Source: Marinobacterium litorale DSM 23545
GTDB lineage: Bacteria; Pseudomonadota; Gammaproteobacteria; Pseudomonadales; Balneatricaceae
DNA length: 64,000 nt
Direction: 5' to 3'
NCBI RefSeq assembly: GCF_000428985.1
Contig: NZ_AUAZ01000017.1
Location: 1 to 64,000 of the forward strand
Shown here: positions 36,193-45,640 of the stretch, in pieces
How positions within the stretch are numbered: the first letter of the stretch is position 1
Layout: each line of letters opens with the position of its first letter
Position numbers and translations under genes: made by a program
The notes under the pieces: generated by a model
Told to the model about the DNA's origin: nothing
Seen by the model: only the letters and a program-made list of their open reading frames with translations
Database searches by the model: none

Positions 36193-37965
36193 CTAGTTCA
36201 GCGGCCAGCCCACCAGTAAAATCAGCAGCGTCGCCGCCCCGACAATCAGATTCATCGGCAGGCCAACGCGGACGAAATCCATAAAGCGGTAGCCGCCGGG
36301 GCCGTAGACCATCAGATTGGTCTGGTAGCCCAGCGGCGTGGCGAAGCTGGCCGAGGCGGCCATCATAATGGCGAACACGAACGGCTCGGCGTTCAGTCCA
36401 GACTGTTCGGTCAGCTGCAGCACGATCGGTAGCATCAGAATGGCGGCGGCGTTGTTGGTGATCACCTCAGTCAGCAGCGACACCGCGATATAGGTCAGGA
36501 CCAGCAGCAGCCAGGGGTGGCCGCCACTGAGGTCGATGATGCCGGTCGCCAGGTAACCGGCCACGCCGGTTTTTTCCAGGGCCGCGCCCAGGGCGAAGGA
36601 AGCGGCGATGGTCAGGATCACCTCAAGATCCAGGCTGCGCTCCGCCTGGCTGATCGAGCAGCAGCGGCTGATGATCATCAGCCCCGCACCGAGCAGAGCG
36701 GCATTAAGCATGCTGATCACTCCGAAACTCGCCAGCGATATTACCCCGATCAGGATGGCCCATGCCCGCCAGGCTCGGTCGTGGCGCGGGGTCTCGGTAT
36801 CCAGGTCGCTAACCAGCAGAAAATCCTTGTTATAGCGCTGACGGCTGACAAAGGCGGGCCTGGCTTCCAGCAGCAGGGTATCGCCCGCTTCAAGCTTGAT
36901 GGTACCGAGGCTGCCGCGGATCCGTTCGCCATTGCGTGCGACTGCAAGCACCACGGCACCATAGCGGTCACGGAAACGGGCGTCGCGGATCGCCTGACCG
37001 ACGGCGGCACAGTGGGGCGATACCACCGCCTCGACCAGGCAACGCTCCGGCCGTTCGGTCATCAGTGCCTGGGAATGGCCGTTTTCCGCCGACGGCAGTA
37101 TTCCGGGAATACGCAACAGGTCGGCGATCGACTCTGTATCGCCGGCAAACACCAACCGGTCACCGCCACGTAGCAGTTCCTCCGAGGAGACCGCCGCCAG
37201 CACGTTGCCATCGCGCTCGATCTCCACCAGATAGACCCGCTCCAGCTGCCGCAATCCGGCCGCCTCGACGCTTCTGCCCACCAGCGGACCGTCCCAGGCC
37301 ACCGTGACCTCCAGGGTGAACTCCCGCAGATTGGCGAACACGGCCTGGCTCTGGTGATCGGGCAGCCAGCGTGGGAAGAACAGCCAGATAAAAGCGAGAC
37401 CCACCAGCGCCACCGGCAGGCTGATGGCGGTGATGGTGAAGAGGCCAAAGCCCGCTTCGCCGGTTAGCGTCTGGTACTGTGCGTTGACGATCAGGTTGGT
37501 GCTGGTGCCGATCAGGGTCAGGGTGCCACCAAGGATGGCGCTGTAGCTAAGGGGAATCATCAGCTTCGAGGGCGCAACGCCAATCTTGCGAGACCAGCTG
37601 TGGATGGCCGGGATCAGGGTGGCCACAACCGGTGTGTTGTTAAGGAAGGCGCTGAGCAGTGAGACGGGGCCGAAAATCCGCAGCAGCGCCGAGCGCTCAT
37701 ACTGCGGCCGCCCGAGCGCCCGGTTGACCAGCATATCGGCGGCACCGGAGGCGTGCATGCCGGCGGCCACCACGAACATCGCCGCTACAGTGATCAGCCC
37801 GGAATTACCGAATCCCGCGAGCGCCTCGGCACTGCCCAGAATGCCGCTCAGACTCAGGATGGTGAGCACGGCCATCATCACCAGATAAGGTTTGATCGGG
37901 GTAAGCATCAGCGCAAGTAATGCTGATGCCATAAGTGTGAGAGATAACCAGCCCTGCCATTCCAT
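36193..37965 (-). CDS. SLC13/DASS-type permease with two RCK_C domains
   Basis: The 590-residue inner-membrane transporter has hydrophobic N- and C-terminal blocks that flank a soluble middle (about 205-375) formed of two TrkA-C-like domains. GTSTNLIVN and, near the C-terminus, TPLGYQTNLMVYGPGGY are the paired Na+/dicarboxylate/sulfate transporter signatures. Proteins of this architecture often import sulfate. It is divergent from a CysB-like regulator, which supports sulfate or a related oxyanion as substrate (inference). Confidence 0.87.
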   Translation of the reverse strand: MEWQGWLSLTLMASALLALMLTPIKPYLVMMAVLTILSLSGILGSAEALAGFGNSGLITVAAMFVVAAGMHASGAADMLVNRALGRPQYERSALLRIFGPVSLLSAFLNNTPVVATLIPAIHSWSRKIGVAPSKLMIPLSYSAILGGTLTLIGTSTNLIVNAQYQTLTGEAGFGLFTITAISLPVALVGLAFIWLFFPRWLPDHQSQAVFANLREFTLEVTVAWDGPLVGRSVEAAGLRQLERVYLVEIERDGNVLAAVSSEELLRGGDRLVFAGDTESIADLLRIPGILPSAENGHSQALMTERPERCLVEAVVSPHCAAVGQAIRDARFRDRYGAVVLAVARNGERIRGSLGTIKLEAGDTLLLEARPAFVSRQRYNKDFLLVSDLDTETPRHDRAWRAWAILIGVISLASFGVISMLNAALLGAGLMIISRCCSISQAERSLDLEVILTIAASFALGAALEKTGVAGYLATGIIDLSGGHPWLLLVLTYIAVSLLTEVITNNAAAILMLPIVLQLTEQSGLNAEPFVFAIMMAASASFATPLGYQTNLMVYGPGGYRFMDFVRVGLPMNLIVGAATLLILLVGWPLN

Positions 37966-38212
37966 CGCTACTTGCCTTCAGTGGGAAAGAAGACAAGAAT
38001 ACCGGGCATATAAATAACTAAAAATAATAATAAAAGATATGCTAATCACATTTAAAGCTAAACGACACCTTCGGGATAAAATGCAGCGGGGAGTCAGATA
38101 CGAGCGGCAGGCGTTTAATCGCCCGCCCTGCATGGACGTTATTCCATGGTGAACAGAGGGCGGCGGAGGGCTTTGATATCGCCATTTTACCCAGCTGGCA
38201 GGGAGAATATAA

Positions 38213-39133
38213 ATGAACTTTCAGCAACTGCGTATCGTGCGCGAAACCGTCAAGCGGGATTTTAACCTGACCGAGGTCGCCAACGCGCTCTGTACCTCGC
38301 AGTCTGGCGTCTCTAAGCACATCAAGGATCTGGAGGAGGAACTCGGCGTCGAGCTCTACGTGCGCAAGGGCAAGCGACTGCTGGGTCTGACCGGCCCGGG
38401 CAAGGAGATGGTACGTATCGTCGAGCGCATCCTGCAGGAAACCGCCAATCTGAAAAGCCTGGCCGATGAATACAGCAGGCAGGATACCGGTGAGCTGGCG
38501 ATTGCCACCACCCACACTCAGGCGCGTTACTCCCTGCCGGCGATCATTTCGCAGTTCCGTCAGCTCTATCCACACGTACATCTGAAACTCTACCAGTCCG
38601 GACCGGACGAGATCGTCCAGTTGCTGCGCAGTGGCGAGGTGGATGTCGGCATCGCCACTGAAGCGCTGGACCGGCAACCGGAGTTGGCCGCCTTTCCTTT
38701 CTATCGCTGGCGTCATGCGGTTATCGTGCCGAGGGGGCACCCGTTGACCAGGCTGGATCGGCCAACCCTGAAGCAAATTGCTGATTACCCGATCATCACC
38801 TACCACGAAGGTTTTACCGGTCGCTCGAAAGTGGAGAAGGTGTTCAGACAACAGGGAATCGAGCCGGATATCGTCATGTCGGCCCTAGACGCGGACGTAA
38901 TCAAGTCCTATGTCGAGCTGGAGTTGGGCATCGGTATCATCGCCGCCATGGCCTTCGATCCAAGCCGAGACCATGCTCTGCTGCTACTCGATACCGCGCA
39001 TCTGTTTGAAGAGAACATTACCTCCATCGCCCTGAAGCGAGGGCGGGTGCTGCGCGAATATGGCTATCGGTTTATCCAGCTCTGCAGTCCCGAACTGGAC
39101 AAGGGAAGACTGACGATTGGGTTGGATGGATAA
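38213..39133 (+). CDS. LysR-type regulator, CysB/Cbl-like
   Basis: The 306-residue protein has an N-terminal helix-turn-helix (LTEVANALCTSQSGVSKHIKDL) followed by ELGVELYVRKGKRLLGLTGPG, very close to CysB and Cbl, and a periplasmic-binding-protein-like effector domain (TTHTQARYSLPAII). CysB proteins activate sulfur assimilation genes in response to O-/N-acetylserine. It is divergently arranged with the SLC13 permease over 247 nt, so it most likely controls that gene and itself. It could be CysB itself or a paralogue. Confidence 0.88.
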   Translation: MNFQQLRIVRETVKRDFNLTEVANALCTSQSGVSKHIKDLEEELGVELYVRKGKRLLGLTGPGKEMVRIVERILQETANLKSLADEYSRQDTGELAIATTHTQARYSLPAIISQFRQLYPHVHLKLYQSGPDEIVQLLRSGEVDVGIATEALDRQPELAAFPFYRWRHAVIVPRGHPLTRLDRPTLKQIADYPIITYHEGFTGRSKVEKVFRQQGIEPDIVMSALDADVIKSYVELELGIGIIAAMAFDPSRDHALLLLDTAHLFEENITSIALKRGRVLREYGYRFIQLCSPELDKGRLTIGLDG

Positions 39134-39189
39134 TGGCCGCCCAGCTTCGATAGGTCGCAGCGACCACAAGGTCCGTCGATAGCATGACC

Positions 39190-40098
39190 CTAACGCGCCG
39201 GTCGGGTATGGCCATCATTATTGGTCAGGCGCCAGATCGAGATACACAGCAGCAGTGCCGCGAGCAAAAAACCACTGCGCCAGGGCGTTAACCCCAGTGC
39301 AAGTTCGCTAAACAGCACGATCATCGGTGGCAGATAACCATAGGCGGCAACCATGCTGGGCGATAGCCTCAGCGTCACATGCTGAAGAATCCAAAAGGTT
39401 ACCAGCGTGGTGAACAGGGTTAGATAGAGCAGCGCAGCAAGATCGTTTAACCCGATCTCTGTGACGAAAGCCGGTAAGCCCCCTGACACGGATTCGGGCA
39501 AGCCGATCAGAATCCCCCCCGCAAGCAGACTCAGACAGGTTGTTCGTAGCGGATTGGCCGGAATCAGCCCTTTATCGCTGGCGTAGCGCGACAGGTTGTT
39601 GTAACCGGCGGATAGGACGCAGCCAAACAGAAAAAGCCATTCGCCAAAGCCAAAATCCAATGCGAGTAATCGGTCCAGCTCGGCCCGGCTGACAATCACC
39701 AGTGCAGCAACCGCTGCGACACTCAGGGTCGCCAGGCGCTTGAGCTGCATAGGCTCGAGTTTGACTGCGACTGAAATCAGATAAGCAAACAGAGGCTGGG
39801 TCACAAACAGCGCTGCCAGCGTTAATGGCGAGGTGTAGTGCAGGGCTGTAAACATGATCGAGAAAAAGCCCCCCAGAAGAAGCCCCAGAACTGAATAGAT
39901 CAGGCTGCTGAGGGGGCCCGGCATGGCAGAGCGTCCCATGACGGCCAGTAAAATGGTGCCGGCCAGGATAAATCGAACGCTTACCAACAGGTTGGTGGAG
40001 AGTGCCTGGTTGAACAGATCGGCCACCGGAAATGAAGACGCCACCAGGACCGCCCAGAGCAATAGCAGTAGATGAGCCCTTAACCGCGGAAGGTTCAT
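39190..40098 (-). CDS. DMT-superfamily (EamA) transporter
   Basis: The 302-residue protein has ten hydrophobic helices in two EamA repeats and belongs to the drug/metabolite transporter superfamily; the cargo is unknown. The ATG at 40098 has GGAG at 8 nt and overlaps the end of the upstream gene (ATGA), so the pair is translationally coupled. Confidence 0.85.
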   Translation of the reverse strand: MNLPRLRAHLLLLLWAVLVASSFPVADLFNQALSTNLLVSVRFILAGTILLAVMGRSAMPGPLSSLIYSVLGLLLGGFFSIMFTALHYTSPLTLAALFVTQPLFAYLISVAVKLEPMQLKRLATLSVAAVAALVIVSRAELDRLLALDFGFGEWLFLFGCVLSAGYNNLSRYASDKGLIPANPLRTTCLSLLAGGILIGLPESVSGGLPAFVTEIGLNDLAALLYLTLFTTLVTFWILQHVTLRLSPSMVAAYGYLPPMIVLFSELALGLTPWRSGFLLAALLLCISIWRLTNNDGHTRPAR

Positions 40099-40931
40099 AG
40101 GCGAGACTCCGACCACTGATCAGGCACAATGAATCCGCGCGAACGCTCCCTGCCTTCGGCTTCCACCACCAGTGCCAGCAGTGAACGCTGCGAGCCCATT
40201 ACGCGGTCCACCAACCCGGCGAAATCCAGTAGTGGTGGATCAATCAGGCTCGGTGGTAACAGCCATTGCATTTTTGAGGGGAGGAGAAAACGATGGCCCG
40301 CCTGCTTTAGCCAGGGCAGTTCGGCCTGAGTAATCCACCAGCCATGGCTGTGTTGCGGATTAACCGGGGCAGGGAGGTTGCCCGGCATTTTTCCTTGCCG
40401 GTAGAACAGCCAGCCTTTGACCCAGAGCGCCGTATCTACGGGTTGTTCAATGCCCAGCGCCGCCAGTTCGTATTTCGCTTCCGGGCGGTTACTCAGGTGG
40501 AGTTGCTTATCCAGCATATGGTGCCATTTGTTGGCCAGTCGATCATCGCGTCGGGTGCCGATAAAGTGTGTCAGTGAGTCGCCTGTGCCGTCGAGCAGGT
40601 AGAGCTTCAGCGCGACCTCAAGATGTAACCAGTGGTGCTGGAGTTGCACCAGGAAATCGATCTCCCCGAGTGTTTTTAGATCTTCATGGATTTGAATATT
40701 TCTTTTTATATCCGTGACTTGGGTATTACAATTGAGGTACTGAAAGACGAGGTTTTCGAAGTGGTCGCCCAACCGATGGCTGGGTTCATACGTTGTTTCC
40801 AATGCCGTGGAGTCGGTCACAGGCTGCTGCAGGGCGCTTGGGCGAGTCTGTGAATGAGGTGGCAACATCAGGTCCGGTGTATTGCACAGCCAGTCCAGTT
40901 CTGCGCTCAGGTACGGGTTCTGTGGGGCCAT
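40095..40931 (-). CDS. DUF1853 family protein
   Basis: The 278-residue protein (start MAPQNPYLSAELDWL) has LGDHFENLVFQYL, GEIDFLVQ and HLEVALKLYL, the conserved blocks of DUF1853. The GEIDFL...EVALK pattern resembles a PD-(D/E)XK nuclease-like core, but activity is unproven. In-frame codons further upstream were rejected because they overlap the divergent gene. It is coupled to the EamA gene. Confidence 0.78.
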   Translation of the reverse strand: MAPQNPYLSAELDWLCNTPDLMLPPHSQTRPSALQQPVTDSTALETTYEPSHRLGDHFENLVFQYLNCNTQVTDIKRNIQIHEDLKTLGEIDFLVQLQHHWLHLEVALKLYLLDGTGDSLTHFIGTRRDDRLANKWHHMLDKQLHLSNRPEAKYELAALGIEQPVDTALWVKGWLFYRQGKMPGNLPAPVNPQHSHGWWITQAELPWLKQAGHRFLLPSKMQWLLPPSLIDPPLLDFAGLVDRVMGSQRSLLALVVEAEGRERSRGFIVPDQWSESRL

Positions 40932-41018
40932 TCGATTCACTTCTGAACTAAAACTCCCTAGAGTATGGCGCAAAGCGTGATCCTTTCGCGCGCTTAGGAT
41001 GACAGACAGGAGCGCAGA

Positions 41019-41351
41019 ATGACAGCGATGACCAAACGCCAGGCGCTTCGCCTGAAGCAGGAAAAACAGCAGAGCAACCGGCAGAGCAAGCGTCACCCGC
41101 TGATGTCGGATACGGATATCAACAATATCCTGGTAAACGGTGCACAAATCTCCCTGGGCAAACTCAAGCGAGCCAAGAGCTTTGATGCCCGCCTCTACTA
41201 TTACGCCGAAATCGGCGTGTACCTGGAGGTTTCTCTATCACGGGGCGCGGGCATATCCGACTCGACCCGGGATCAGCTTAAGGAGATTCATCGTCAGGCC
41301 ACTCACCTGCATATGGATGCCAATAAAGAGCTGAACCGCTCCGAGGTATAA
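41019..41351 (+). CDS. conserved hypothetical protein upstream of uvrC
   Basis: The 110-residue protein has a Lys/Gln/Arg-rich N-terminus (about 1-28) and a helical C-terminal half (FDARLYYYAEIGVYLEVSLSRG). AGGAGCGCAGA precedes the ATG and the ORF is closely followed by uvrC (9 nt), so they may be co-transcribed. Family and function not recognised. Confidence 0.6.
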   Translation: MTAMTKRQALRLKQEKQQSNRQSKRHPLMSDTDINNILVNGAQISLGKLKRAKSFDARLYYYAEIGVYLEVSLSRGAGISDSTRDQLKEIHRQATHLHMDANKELNRSEV

Positions 41352-41360
41352 GAGTTCGCC

Positions 41361-43208
41361 GTGCCTGATCTGTCATCGCAAACCGCTGCCACCTTCGACA
41401 GCAAGAGTTTCCTTGCCCGGCTGACCTCACGCCCGGGTGTTTACCAGATGTATGATGCTGCCGACGAGATTCTCTACATCGGCAAGGCGCGTAACCTCAA
41501 AAACCGTGTCTCCAGCTACTTCCGCGCCAGCGGTTTAACAACGAAAACCATGGCGCTGGTGGGCAAAATCGCGCGTATTGAAGTGACGATCACCAACAGT
41601 GAGACCGAGGCCTTGCTGCTGGAACAAAATCTGATCAAGCAATTCCGCCCGCCCTATAACATTCTGCTGCGTGACGATAAGTCTTATCCCTATATCCTGG
41701 TGACCGACAAGGATGAATACCCGGCCGTGCGGTTTCAGCGCGGCGCGCGGGCAGGCAAGGGGCGCTATTTCGGTCCCTTTCCCAGCGGCTCTGCCGTGCG
41801 CGAAAGCCTGAATATTCTGCAGAAGGTGTTTCTGATCCGGCAATGCGATGACAGCTTCTTTCGTAACCGCTCACGGCCGTGTTTGCAGTATCAGATCAAA
41901 CGCTGCAGTGCCCCCTGCGTTGGACTGGTTTCCCCGGACGCTTACCGACGGGATCTGCGCCACGCGGTGATGTTCCTCGAAGGACGTAATAACGCGATTA
42001 TGGAGGAACTGGGGAATCAGATGGAGCAGGCATCCCAGGCTTTGGAATTTGAGAAAGCCGCGGAGTTACGTGACCAGATCGGCCGGTTGCGTCAGGTGCA
42101 GGAGCAGCAGTATGTGTCCGGTTTGCAGGGTGATGCCGATGTGTTCGGCTGCGCGGTGCAGGCCGGCGGCGTGGTGGTTCACGGGCTGTTTGTGCGCCAG
42201 GGGCGGGTTATCGGCAGTAAAGTGTACCATCCACGGGTAACGGTGGAGGAGGAACCGGCCGAGGTATTGGCCGCCTTTATTGCACAATTCTACCTGGCCG
42301 GCAGTCGAGAGATTCCGGAGCTGCTGATTGTCAGCTACCCGCTGGAGGATGCGGAACTGATTGAACAGGCCCTGGCCGAGCGACGTGGCCGACGTGTGAG
42401 CCTGACACACCGCGTCCGGGGCGAACGCGCCGGCTGGCAGCGGCTGGCACAAAGTAATGCCGAGCAACAGTTAGCCAGCCATCTTGCCAGTAAGCAGAGC
42501 ATGCATAATCGGTTTTTGGCACTTCAGGATCTGCTGGGGCTCGATACCCTGCCGGAGCGTCTGGAATGTTTTGATATCAGTCACAGCTCCGGTGAAGCCA
42601 CGGTCGCGTCCTGTGTCGTGTTCGATCGCAATGGCCCCCTGAAGTCCGACTACCGCACGTTTAATATCGAAGGGATCACTGCCGGCGATGATTATGCGGC
42701 CATGCATCAGGCGTTGACCCGCCGCTATACCCGGTTAAAGAAAGGGGAGGCGAAGCTGCCTGACCTGCTGGTGATCGATGGTGGCAAGGGGCAGGTGACT
42801 CAGGCGATGGAGGTGCTGGATAGCCTGCAGATTACCGAAGTGCTGGTGATCGGTATTGCCAAGGGGCCGACCCGTAAAGCCGGGTTCGAAGTACTGATCG
42901 CCGGGGATACCGGTCAGGAACAGGTGCTGCAGGCGGACTCGCCCGCGCTACACCTGTTACAGCACATTCGGGACGAGGCGCACCGGTTTGCGATCACAGG
43001 TCACCGCGCCCGGCGCGGAAAGGCGCGAAAGAGATCCAGTCTGGAAGGAATCCCCGGAATCGGGCCCAAACGTCGGCGGGAGCTCCTGCGGCATTTTGGC
43101 AGTCTGCGTGATATCGAAAGCGCCAGTGTTGAAGAAATTGCAAAAATCTCTACCATTAGCCGGGCATTGGCCGAGGAGATTTATGCGGCGCTGCACCCGG
43201 ATCATTAA
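41361..43208 (+). CDS. uvrC: excinuclease ABC subunit C
   Basis: UvrC makes both incisions in nucleotide excision repair. The 615-residue protein has an N-terminal GIY-YIG nuclease ([19 protein letters not shown]), a UVR motif in the middle ([13 protein letters not shown]), the RNase H-like C-terminal nuclease ([26 protein letters not shown]) and a terminal helix-hairpin-helix pair. It starts with GTG. The uvrC-pgsA-tRNA order is conserved in gammaproteobacteria. Confidence 0.96.
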   Translation: MPDLSSQTAATFDSKSFLARLTSRPGVYQMYDAADEILYIGKARNLKNRVSSYFRASGLTTKTMALVGKIARIEVTITNSETEALLLEQNLIKQFRPPYNILLRDDKSYPYILVTDKDEYPAVRFQRGARAGKGRYFGPFPSGSAVRESLNILQKVFLIRQCDDSFFRNRSRPCLQYQIKRCSAPCVGLVSPDAYRRDLRHAVMFLEGRNNAIMEELGNQMEQASQALEFEKAAELRDQIGRLRQVQEQQYVSGLQGDADVFGCAVQAGGVVVHGLFVRQGRVIGSKVYHPRVTVEEEPAEVLAAFIAQFYLAGSREIPELLIVSYPLEDAELIEQALAERRGRRVSLTHRVRGERAGWQRLAQSNAEQQLASHLASKQSMHNRFLALQDLLGLDTLPERLECFDISHSSGEATVASCVVFDRNGPLKSDYRTFNIEGITAGDDYAAMHQALTRRYTRLKKGEAKLPDLLVIDGGKGQVTQAMEVLDSLQITEVLVIGIAKGPTRKAGFEVLIAGDTGQEQVLQADSPALHLLQHIRDEAHRFAITGHRARRGKARKRSSLEGIPGIGPKRRRELLRHFGSLRDIESASVEEIAKISTISRALAEEIYAALHPDH

Positions 43209-43240
43209 TACTACGCCGCGACAGGTTACCTAACCCTTTA

Positions 43241-43789
43241 ATGAAAATACCTAACATCCTTACGCTACTGCGAATCCTGATGATTCCGGTGTTCGTGCTG
43301 GTCTATTATCTGCCGATTCCCTACGCATCACTGATATCCGCTGCCATCTTTGGGCTGGCGGCACTGACCGACTGGTTTGATGGCTACCTGGCGCGCCGGC
43401 TCGATCAGGCATCGCCCTTTGGCGCGTTCCTTGATCCCGTGGCTGATAAACTGATGGTCGCCGCGGCATTGGTCGTGCTGGTGGAAACCTTCGCCGAACC
43501 CTGGGTCACGGTACCGGCGGTGGTGATCATCGGGCGAGAGATTGTGATCTCCGCATTACGTGAGTGGATGGCAGAGTTGGGCAAACGCGCCAGCGTAGCG
43601 GTATCGACGATCGGCAAGATCAAAACCACGTTGCAGATGGTGTCCATTATCGCGCTCCTGGCATTTCCTCCATTCAGCATTCTCTCCTGGGTGGGCGTGG
43701 GGGCGCTTTACGGCGCGGCACTGCTGACGCTTTGGTCCATGGTCCTCTATCTGCGAGCGGCGTGGCCATTCCTGAGCGAGGATATTTGA
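43241..43789 (+). CDS. pgsA: CDP-diacylglycerol-glycerol-3-phosphate 3-phosphatidyltransferase
   Basis: PgsA makes phosphatidylglycerophosphate, the precursor of phosphatidylglycerol and cardiolipin. The 182-residue membrane enzyme starts MKIPNILTLLRILMIPVFV and has the CDP-alcohol phosphotransferase signature DWFDGYLARRLDQASPFGAFLDPVADK. The ribosome site is weak. It follows uvrC by 32 nt. Confidence 0.95.
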   Translation: MKIPNILTLLRILMIPVFVLVYYLPIPYASLISAAIFGLAALTDWFDGYLARRLDQASPFGAFLDPVADKLMVAAALVVLVETFAEPWVTVPAVVIIGREIVISALREWMAELGKRASVAVSTIGKIKTTLQMVSIIALLAFPPFSILSWVGVGALYGAALLTLWSMVLYLRAAWPFLSEDI

Positions 43790-43866
43790 GCCCTGCTTGA
43801 GGGTTAACAACCGGGCCCGGTGCGCTAAGTGGTTAATCTTTAAGCAAAAATAATTCTGACATTCAG

Positions 43867-43894
43867 TTGACACGCCTGAGCAGAACTCTATAAT
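43867..43894 (+). promoter_or_regulatory. consensus sigma70 promoter of the tRNA operon
   Basis: Perfect TTGACA (43867-43872) and TATAAT (43889-43894) boxes lie 16 bp apart, 22 nt ahead of tRNA-Gly. A GC-containing stretch (CGCACC) follows the -10 box, as in stringent promoters. Confidence 0.92.
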
Positions 43895-43916
43895 ACGCAC
43901 CACTTGTTGAGACGAC

Positions 43917-43992
<76 letters not shown>

Positions 43993-44009
43993 ACAAGTCG
44001 TTCAAGAAT

Positions 44010-44083
44010 GGCTGGATGGCAGAGTGGTCATGCAGCGGACTGCAACTCCGTGTACGCCGGTTCGATTCCGACTCCAGCCTCCA
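44010..44083 (+). tRNA. tRNA-Cys (GCA)
   Basis: A 74-nt tRNA with acceptor GGCTGGA / TCCAGCC, anticodon GCA in CTGCAAC, T-loop GGTTCGATTCC and encoded CCA. Second in the Gly-Cys-Leu operon. Confidence 0.95.
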
Positions 44084-44118
44084 TTCTTATCAGCGTCCCG
44101 CTGAAAACTGATCCACCC

Positions 44119-44204
44119 GCCCCGGTGGTGAAATTGGTAGACACAAGGGATTTAAAATCCCTCGGCCTTCGGCTGTACCGGTTCGAGTCCGGTCCGGGGC
44201 ACCA
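44119..44204 (+). tRNA. tRNA-Leu (TAA)
   Basis: An 86-nt class II tRNA with acceptor GCCCCGG / CCGGGGC, variable arm TCGGCCTTCGGCTGT, anticodon TAA in ATTTAAAA, T-loop GGTTCGAGTCC and encoded CCA. An integrase gene begins 171 nt downstream, so its 3' end is the likely phage attachment site. Confidence 0.96.
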
Positions 44205-44335
44205 TTCCGTATTTATTTTCCTTTAGCTAAACTCAACAATCTTTAGCAAATATCTTAAAATCAATGACTTAGCCACGGTCCCCGTGCCGTATCGGTTTGC
44301 AAATTTTCATACTCTTTTACATATTTCTGCCGTCG

Positions 44336-44366
44336 ATTACAGCAAATTACAGCAGAGATTACAGCA
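44336..44366 (+). repeat. three 9-bp direct repeats ahead of the integrase
   Basis: ATTACAGCA occurs three times (44336, 44346 and 44358), 10 and 12 bp apart, about one helical turn, ending 9 nt before the integrase ATG. Such repeats could be arm-type integrase sites or an operator for integrase expression. Confidence 0.75.
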
Positions 44367-44375
44367 GGATCCGAT

Positions 44376-45359
44376 ATGGCTACTTTCAGGAAACGTGGTG
44401 ACAAGTGGGAAGCACAGGTATTTGTAGGGGGTAAGCGTAGGACCAAATCCTGGCCTACCAAAGCTCAAGCTAAGAGCTGGGCAACAGAACAGGAGATGTC
44501 TTTAGGGAAGGCCGCTGAAGGCGTCAGCGACACGCATACATTGAACGATGTGTTCGTCCGGTATGCAGAGGAAGTGTCACCGACGAAACGCGGTGGAGAG
44601 AAGGAGAAGATCCGTCTGACAGCCCTGGGTCAATTCCCTATCGCTTCAGAACGGTTAATCGATCTCAGGCGTGAGACGTTTGAAGACTGGATCAGCTTTA
44701 GACTAAAAACCGTTAAACCCAGTTCAGTGAACCGGGATCTGAATCTGATCAGCAACTGCCTGACCTATGCCAGACGCTGGCGGCTGATGAAGGATAATCC
44801 ACTGAAAGATCTTAAACGGCCTACGGATCCACCACCGAGGGATCGGCGGATTCTCGATAAGGAGATTGAAGAAATCCTCGTAGCACTCAACTACGTTGAG
44901 TCTGAGCCAGTGGAACAGAAACAGCAGAAGGTGGCGGTGATCTTCCTGCTGGCTATTGAGACGGCTATGCGCTCAGGGGAAATCTGTGGCTTGAAGCCTG
45001 ATCAGGTGGACCTGGTTAAACGAGTAGCTCGTCTGCCGCTGACCAAGAATGGTGCAGCACGGTCTGTGCCCTTGAGTACTCGCGCAGTTGAACTGTTTCG
45101 TAAGGTAGAGCCCTGGCCAGAAGAGGGGACCATATTCGGTATCACCGATAAACAACGGGATGCGCTATTCAGGAAGTACCTGAAGAAAACCACCATTGAG
45201 GATCTGGTGTTTCATGACAGTAGGCATGAGGCTACAACTCGGTTAGCTAAGAAGCTGGAGATACTGGACCTGGCTCGGGTAACAGGCCATAAGAACCTGA
45301 AGGAACTGATGACCTATTACAATGCCAGCGCGGAGGAGATTGCGACTCAGCTGGATTAG
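44376..45359 (+). CDS. int: tyrosine-recombinase phage integrase
   Basis: The 327-residue protein has an N-terminal AP2-like arm-binding segment (FRKRGDKWEAQVFVGGKRRTKS), a core-binding SAM-like domain and a C-terminal catalytic domain. The active-site residues are visible: Arg199 (AMRSGE), Lys224 (LTKNG), His280 and Arg283 (HDSRHEA), His305 (TGHKN) and the nucleophile Tyr314 or 315 (MTYYNAS). It inserts and excises the phage DNA, probably at the adjacent tRNA-Leu. AGGATCC precedes the ATG. It is the only rightward phage gene and its end overlaps the convergent excisionase-like gene by 3 nt. Confidence 0.95.
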   Translation: MATFRKRGDKWEAQVFVGGKRRTKSWPTKAQAKSWATEQEMSLGKAAEGVSDTHTLNDVFVRYAEEVSPTKRGGEKEKIRLTALGQFPIASERLIDLRRETFEDWISFRLKTVKPSSVNRDLNLISNCLTYARRWRLMKDNPLKDLKRPTDPPPRDRRILDKEIEEILVALNYVESEPVEQKQQKVAVIFLLAIETAMRSGEICGLKPDQVDLVKRVARLPLTKNGAARSVPLSTRAVELFRKVEPWPEEGTIFGITDKQRDALFRKYLKKTTIEDLVFHDSRHEATTRLAKKLEILDLARVTGHKNLKELMTYYNASAEEIATQLD

Positions 45360-45640
45360 CATCGTTGCTTCTTGGCCCAGTCCAAAATTTCTTGAGCATA
45401 CCAGAGTTTCCCACTTCGGCTTTTACCATAAGGTGCTGCAACCGGAGTGGGGAATTTGGAGTCTTTACTGATACGATCACGAAAGGCCTCATACGCAACA
45501 TGCAGGTACTTAGCGCATTGATGCCCATCCCACAGCGTATGTTCATTGATCTGACTGGCTCCGAGCTTTTCAGCTATCAGCGTAGCCAGAAGATCGTAAT
45601 CCAGCTCAGCAAGGGTTTCAGGCTTAACTGGTGCGTTCAT
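45356..45640 (-). CDS. small DNA-binding/excisionase-like protein
   Basis: The 94-residue protein has LWDGHQCAKYLHVAYEAFRDRISKD, which looks like the winged-helix AlpA/excisionase type of DNA-binding domain, followed by PYGKSRSGKLWYAQEILDWA. Small proteins of this kind beside an integrase usually direct excision or regulate the phage. GAGG precedes the ATG at 45640. It converges on int with a 3-nt overlap. Confidence 0.65.
   Translation of the reverse strand: MNAPVKPETLAELDYDLLATLIAEKLGASQINEHTLWDGHQCAKYLHVAYEAFRDRISKDSKFPTPVAAPYGKSRSGKLWYAQEILDWAKKQRC

Noticed and set aside
38042-38851. 269-codon leftward frame over the start of the CysB-like gene
   Set aside because: It covers the divergent promoter region and the helix-turn-helix coding part of a clear LysR gene; no family resemblance.
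43810-43821. ACCGGGCCCGGT palindrome after pgsA as an operator
   Set aside because: A single GC-rich 12-mer between pgsA and the tRNA promoter with no further support; chance or a weak hairpin is as likely.
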